Assembly: GCA_046759385.1 (NCBI GenBank)
Contig: JBHICC010000073.1
Location: forward strand, 1-6,701
Reading direction: 5' to 3'
Source of the DNA: JBHICC01 sp046759385
GTDB taxonomy: Bacteria; Pseudomonadota; Gammaproteobacteria; Acidiferrobacterales; SPGG2
DNA: 6,701 nucleotides
The position numbers and the translations under genes were made by a program. Numbering within the stretch: the first letter of the stretch is position 1; each line of letters begins with the position of its first letter. Of the stretch, positions 4,848 to 6,701 are shown piece after piece. The notes under the pieces were generated by a model. That model worked only from the letters and a program-made list of their open reading frames with translations. It had not been told where the DNA came from and did not search any database.

Positions 4848-5495
4848 TCAAGGCGTCGTGGTCCAGCGTTGAATGACGAGCCGTACTTCAAGCAGCCCGT
4901 CCTCCTGACTGGACTCGACAACGGATTCGCCGACAGTTCCATCTATTTGTCGACGAATAAAGAGCTTGCTGGGGAACTCGTAGGTACCGTGGCGCTGGTA
5001 GCGCAAAAACCGGATCTGCCAACCGAGTTGTTCCAGACTTGTCAGCCGACCGCGTTCGTCCAACGTCTGCTCTCCGGGCGTTTCGGGTACCGGCACGCCT
5101 AGCACCCAGTAGTTCAAGCCTTGCAGTGGAAGCCGCCAGCCGGTGGCATCATATAGTAAACGTTCACTGCTGTCCGCCCAGTACGTGTTGCGGTCTGCAT
5201 CAACCAACTGGGCGCCGAACTGATCTTGCACGAGTCGAACATGCCCCCGACCGAGCGGCCCCCAAAGATCGATCTCGTGGCGCTCGTCGTCACGAACCCA
5301 GCGGAGGGACGCTTGCCATCCTTCGCCCGGAGCGCGCGCCGACACACGGCCTTGGATTTCCCAAGACTTAAGTGGAATCAGCTGGGATTGACGCACCTCC
5401 CACTGCGCAGCGACGTCGACCGAAGGTGTCCGCTCTGCAATCGTCGAGCAGCCAGCGAGCACGGTCGCCATCAGCGCGACGAGGGGTTTTGTCAC
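4848..5495 (-). CDS. lolB: Outer-membrane lipoprotein receptor LolB
   Basis: LolB is a lipoprotein that accepts other lipoproteins from the periplasmic carrier LolA and inserts them into the inner leaflet of the outer membrane. This 215-aa protein (E. coli 207) has a short lipoprotein signal: MTK, a hydrophobic stretch 4-14, and lipobox LAGC with the lipidated Cys at 16. Ser at +2, not Asp, fits outer-membrane sorting. The body is a LolB-type beta barrel half-shell, with typical stretches such as EIDLWGPLGRGHVRL (74-88), QLVDADRNTYWAD (96-108) and LNYWVLGVPVPE (127-138). The start is GTG at 5495, sharing the four bases GTGA with the stop of the upstream TPR gene. No good Shine-Dalgarno is visible, so initiation probably depends on re-initiation. 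Overall sequence similarity in this family is low, but lipobox, length and position before ispE agree. Confidence 0.93.
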   Translation of the reverse strand: MTKPLVALMATVLAGCSTIAERTPSVDVAAQWEVRQSQLIPLKSWEIQGRVSARAPGEGWQASLRWVRDDERHEIDLWGPLGRGHVRLVQDQFGAQLVDADRNTYWADSSERLLYDATGWRLPLQGLNYWVLGVPVPETPGEQTLDERGRLTSLEQLGWQIRFLRYQRHGTYEFPSKLFIRRQIDGTVGESVVESSQEDGLLEVRLVIQRWTTTP

Positions 5496-6701
5496 GGATT
5501 AAATTTCTTGATCACACCCTGAAGCGCTTCGCTGTCTGGAGTCGCTTCCAACGCTTTGTTCCAGACCGAGCGTGCCTGTGCGCGATCGCCCGTCACCCAC
5601 AAGACCTCTCCGAGGTGGGCCGAAATCTCAGCGTCGTTGCGGATAGAAAGGGCACGCTTCAAGTACTTAATGGCCTCGGTGTTATTTCCGAGCCGATACT
5701 GAACCCACCCCATACTATCGAGGATGAATGGGTCATTGGGTTTCAACTTTAGAGCTTGCTCTATCAGCTTCAATGCTTCTTGGTGTCGTTCGGTGCGATC
5801 TGCCAATGTGTAACCAAGAGCATTGAGCGCCTGGGCGTTATCCGGATCTTGATCCAAGATCGCCCGCAAGTCTCGTTCCGTCTGGTCAACCTGATCCAGC
5901 TTCTCGCCAATGAGCGCGCGCGCATAGAGCAGATCCTTGTTACCGGGTTGCACCTCCAGGGCTTGGTTCAATACTGATAGGGCTTCGTCGTATTGCTTCG
6001 CCTCACGCAGCACCTGCTCCTCAGCCAAGTACAGCTGCACACGTTGTTCTTCCGATTGTGGTTGGATGGTTTGTAAATGTTCGCGCGCACGCTCCAAACT
6101 ACCCTGCCTTGCAAACACAATACCCAAGCGCGTCTGCGCTTCGAAATAATACTCGCCCATACCGACCTCGCGGTACCAGCGTTCGGCGTCTACGTAGTTC
6201 TTGCGCTCCTCGGCAACCTGGCCCAAGTAGATTCGCGCTTGCTCGTTATCTGGGCGTAGCCGCAGCGCGTCTTTAAGGTACTGGTCGGCGTCTTCAAGCC
6301 TGTTAATCTGCAATGACAACAGTCCAACCGCATACATCGCATCGGCGCTGTCGGGCGAACGTTCAAGCACTTGTAGGAACTGGCCTCGCGCCTTCTCCCA
6401 TTGCTTGAGGTCAACCAGATAGCGCGCATAGTTGAGCCTCACACGAGTAGCGTCCGGTTGCTGCTCCAAATACTCCTCGTAGAACTGTTGCGCTCTCACA
6501 GTGTCTTTCTGGGAAACGAGAATACCGGCCTTAAACAGCGCGGCCTCCTCCCATTCCGGCTTGAGCTCTAGAGATTGGGTAATGGCCTCAGCAGCAACAT
6601 CCAGCTTGTCAGCACGCACTGCCAGATGCGCCAGTGCAAAATACGCGCTCGGATTCTCGGGGTCTTGTTCAACCAGCGTGCTCATGATGCCGATCGCCTC
6701 C
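5492..6701 (-). CDS. TPR-repeat protein, 5' end beyond the window
   Basis: The reading frame remains open to the right edge: the codons before the ATG at 6685 read E-A-I-G-I and continue the repeat pattern, so that ATG is internal. About 402 residues are visible, built almost entirely of 34-residue tetratricopeptide repeats, perhaps ten or eleven. Clear units include PSAYFALAHLAVRADKLDVA, DAMYAVGLLSLQINRLEDAD, QALNALGYTLADRTERHQEA and FILDSMGWVQYRLGNNTEA. The protein ends in KKFNP. TPR arrays are protein-binding scaffolds and show no enzymatic motif. In pseudomonads a TPR protein (PA4667) occupies this spot before lolB, and the adjacent GTGA overlap suggests coupled expression, so a role in envelope or lipoprotein assembly is possible but unproven. 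The N-terminus, and any signal peptide, cannot be seen here. Confidence 0.9.
   Translation of the reverse strand, partial: EAIGIMSTLVEQDPENPSAYFALAHLAVRADKLDVAAEAITQSLELKPEWEEAALFKAGILVSQKDTVRAQQFYEEYLEQQPDATRVRLNYARYLVDLKQWEKARGQFLQVLERSPDSADAMYAVGLLSLQINRLEDADQYLKDALRLRPDNEQARIYLGQVAEERKNYVDAERWYREVGMGEYYFEAQTRLGIVFARQGSLERAREHLQTIQPQSEEQRVQLYLAEEQVLREAKQYDEALSVLNQALEVQPGNKDLLYARALIGEKLDQVDQTERDLRAILDQDPDNAQALNALGYTLADRTERHQEALKLIEQALKLKPNDPFILDSMGWVQYRLGNNTEAIKYLKRALSIRNDAEISAHLGEVLWVTGDRAQARSVWNKALEATPDSEALQGVIKKFNP

Noticed and set aside
6190..6429. Small minus-strand frame inside the TPR gene
   Set aside because: It is out of frame within a continuous TPR coding region and has no own ribosome-binding site or family resemblance.
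1..6701. CRISPR arrays, insertion sequences, integrase or phage genes, toxin-antitoxin pairs
   Set aside because: No spaced direct repeats, transposase or integrase-like translations were seen. The block is a conserved core-gene neighbourhood, and tRNA-Gln is not followed by an integrase or a duplicated tRNA 3' end within the window.

Overview
The window is a compact, single-orientation (minus-strand) block of housekeeping genes from a gammaproteobacterium. In transcription order (right to left) it reads: a TPR-repeat protein (5' end beyond the right edge), lolB, ispE, tRNA-Gln(UUG), prs, rplY (long CTC form), pth, ychF, and tRNA-Met(CAU) (3' end cut by the left edge). As I recall it, this order, including both tRNAs, matches the Pseudomonas aeruginosa PA4667-PA4673 neighbourhood. 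LolB (an outer-membrane lipoprotein receptor) together with this gene order points to a non-enteric gammaproteobacterium. The composition is moderately GC-rich. I cannot name a genus.

Right part (4017-6701): the TPR gene, lolB and ispE are tightly packed. The TPR stop and the lolB GTG start share four bases, and lolB and ispE are three bases apart, so the three are probably one translationally coupled unit. tRNA-Gln starts only 12 bases after the ispE stop and is probably cut from the same transcript. Middle (2713-3929): prs follows a 266-bp non-coding stretch that is unusually rich in perfect hairpins. It has candidate promoters on both strands and an intrinsic-type terminator that faces the wrong way (plus strand) for every gene here. 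Left part (1-2639): rplY-pth-ychF are spaced 46 and 22 bases apart. A weak terminator follows ychF, and tRNA-Met has its own likely promoter.

Functionally, the block joins outer-membrane lipoprotein assembly (LolB), isoprenoid precursor synthesis (IspE), PRPP synthesis for nucleotides (Prs), and translation upkeep (L25, Pth, YchF and two tRNAs). All the coding genes look intact and ordinary. The part most worth a second look is the prs leader (about 3743-3928). It has a potential multibranched fold, GGA motifs in several loops with strong strand bias, two mutually exclusive hairpins, a GTAG tetranucleotide of the REP type, a possible 35-codon leader ORF and an opposing terminator. These signals support competing explanations (prs regulatory leader, CsrA-type binding RNA, plus-strand small RNA, REP-like repeat) that the sequence alone cannot separate.
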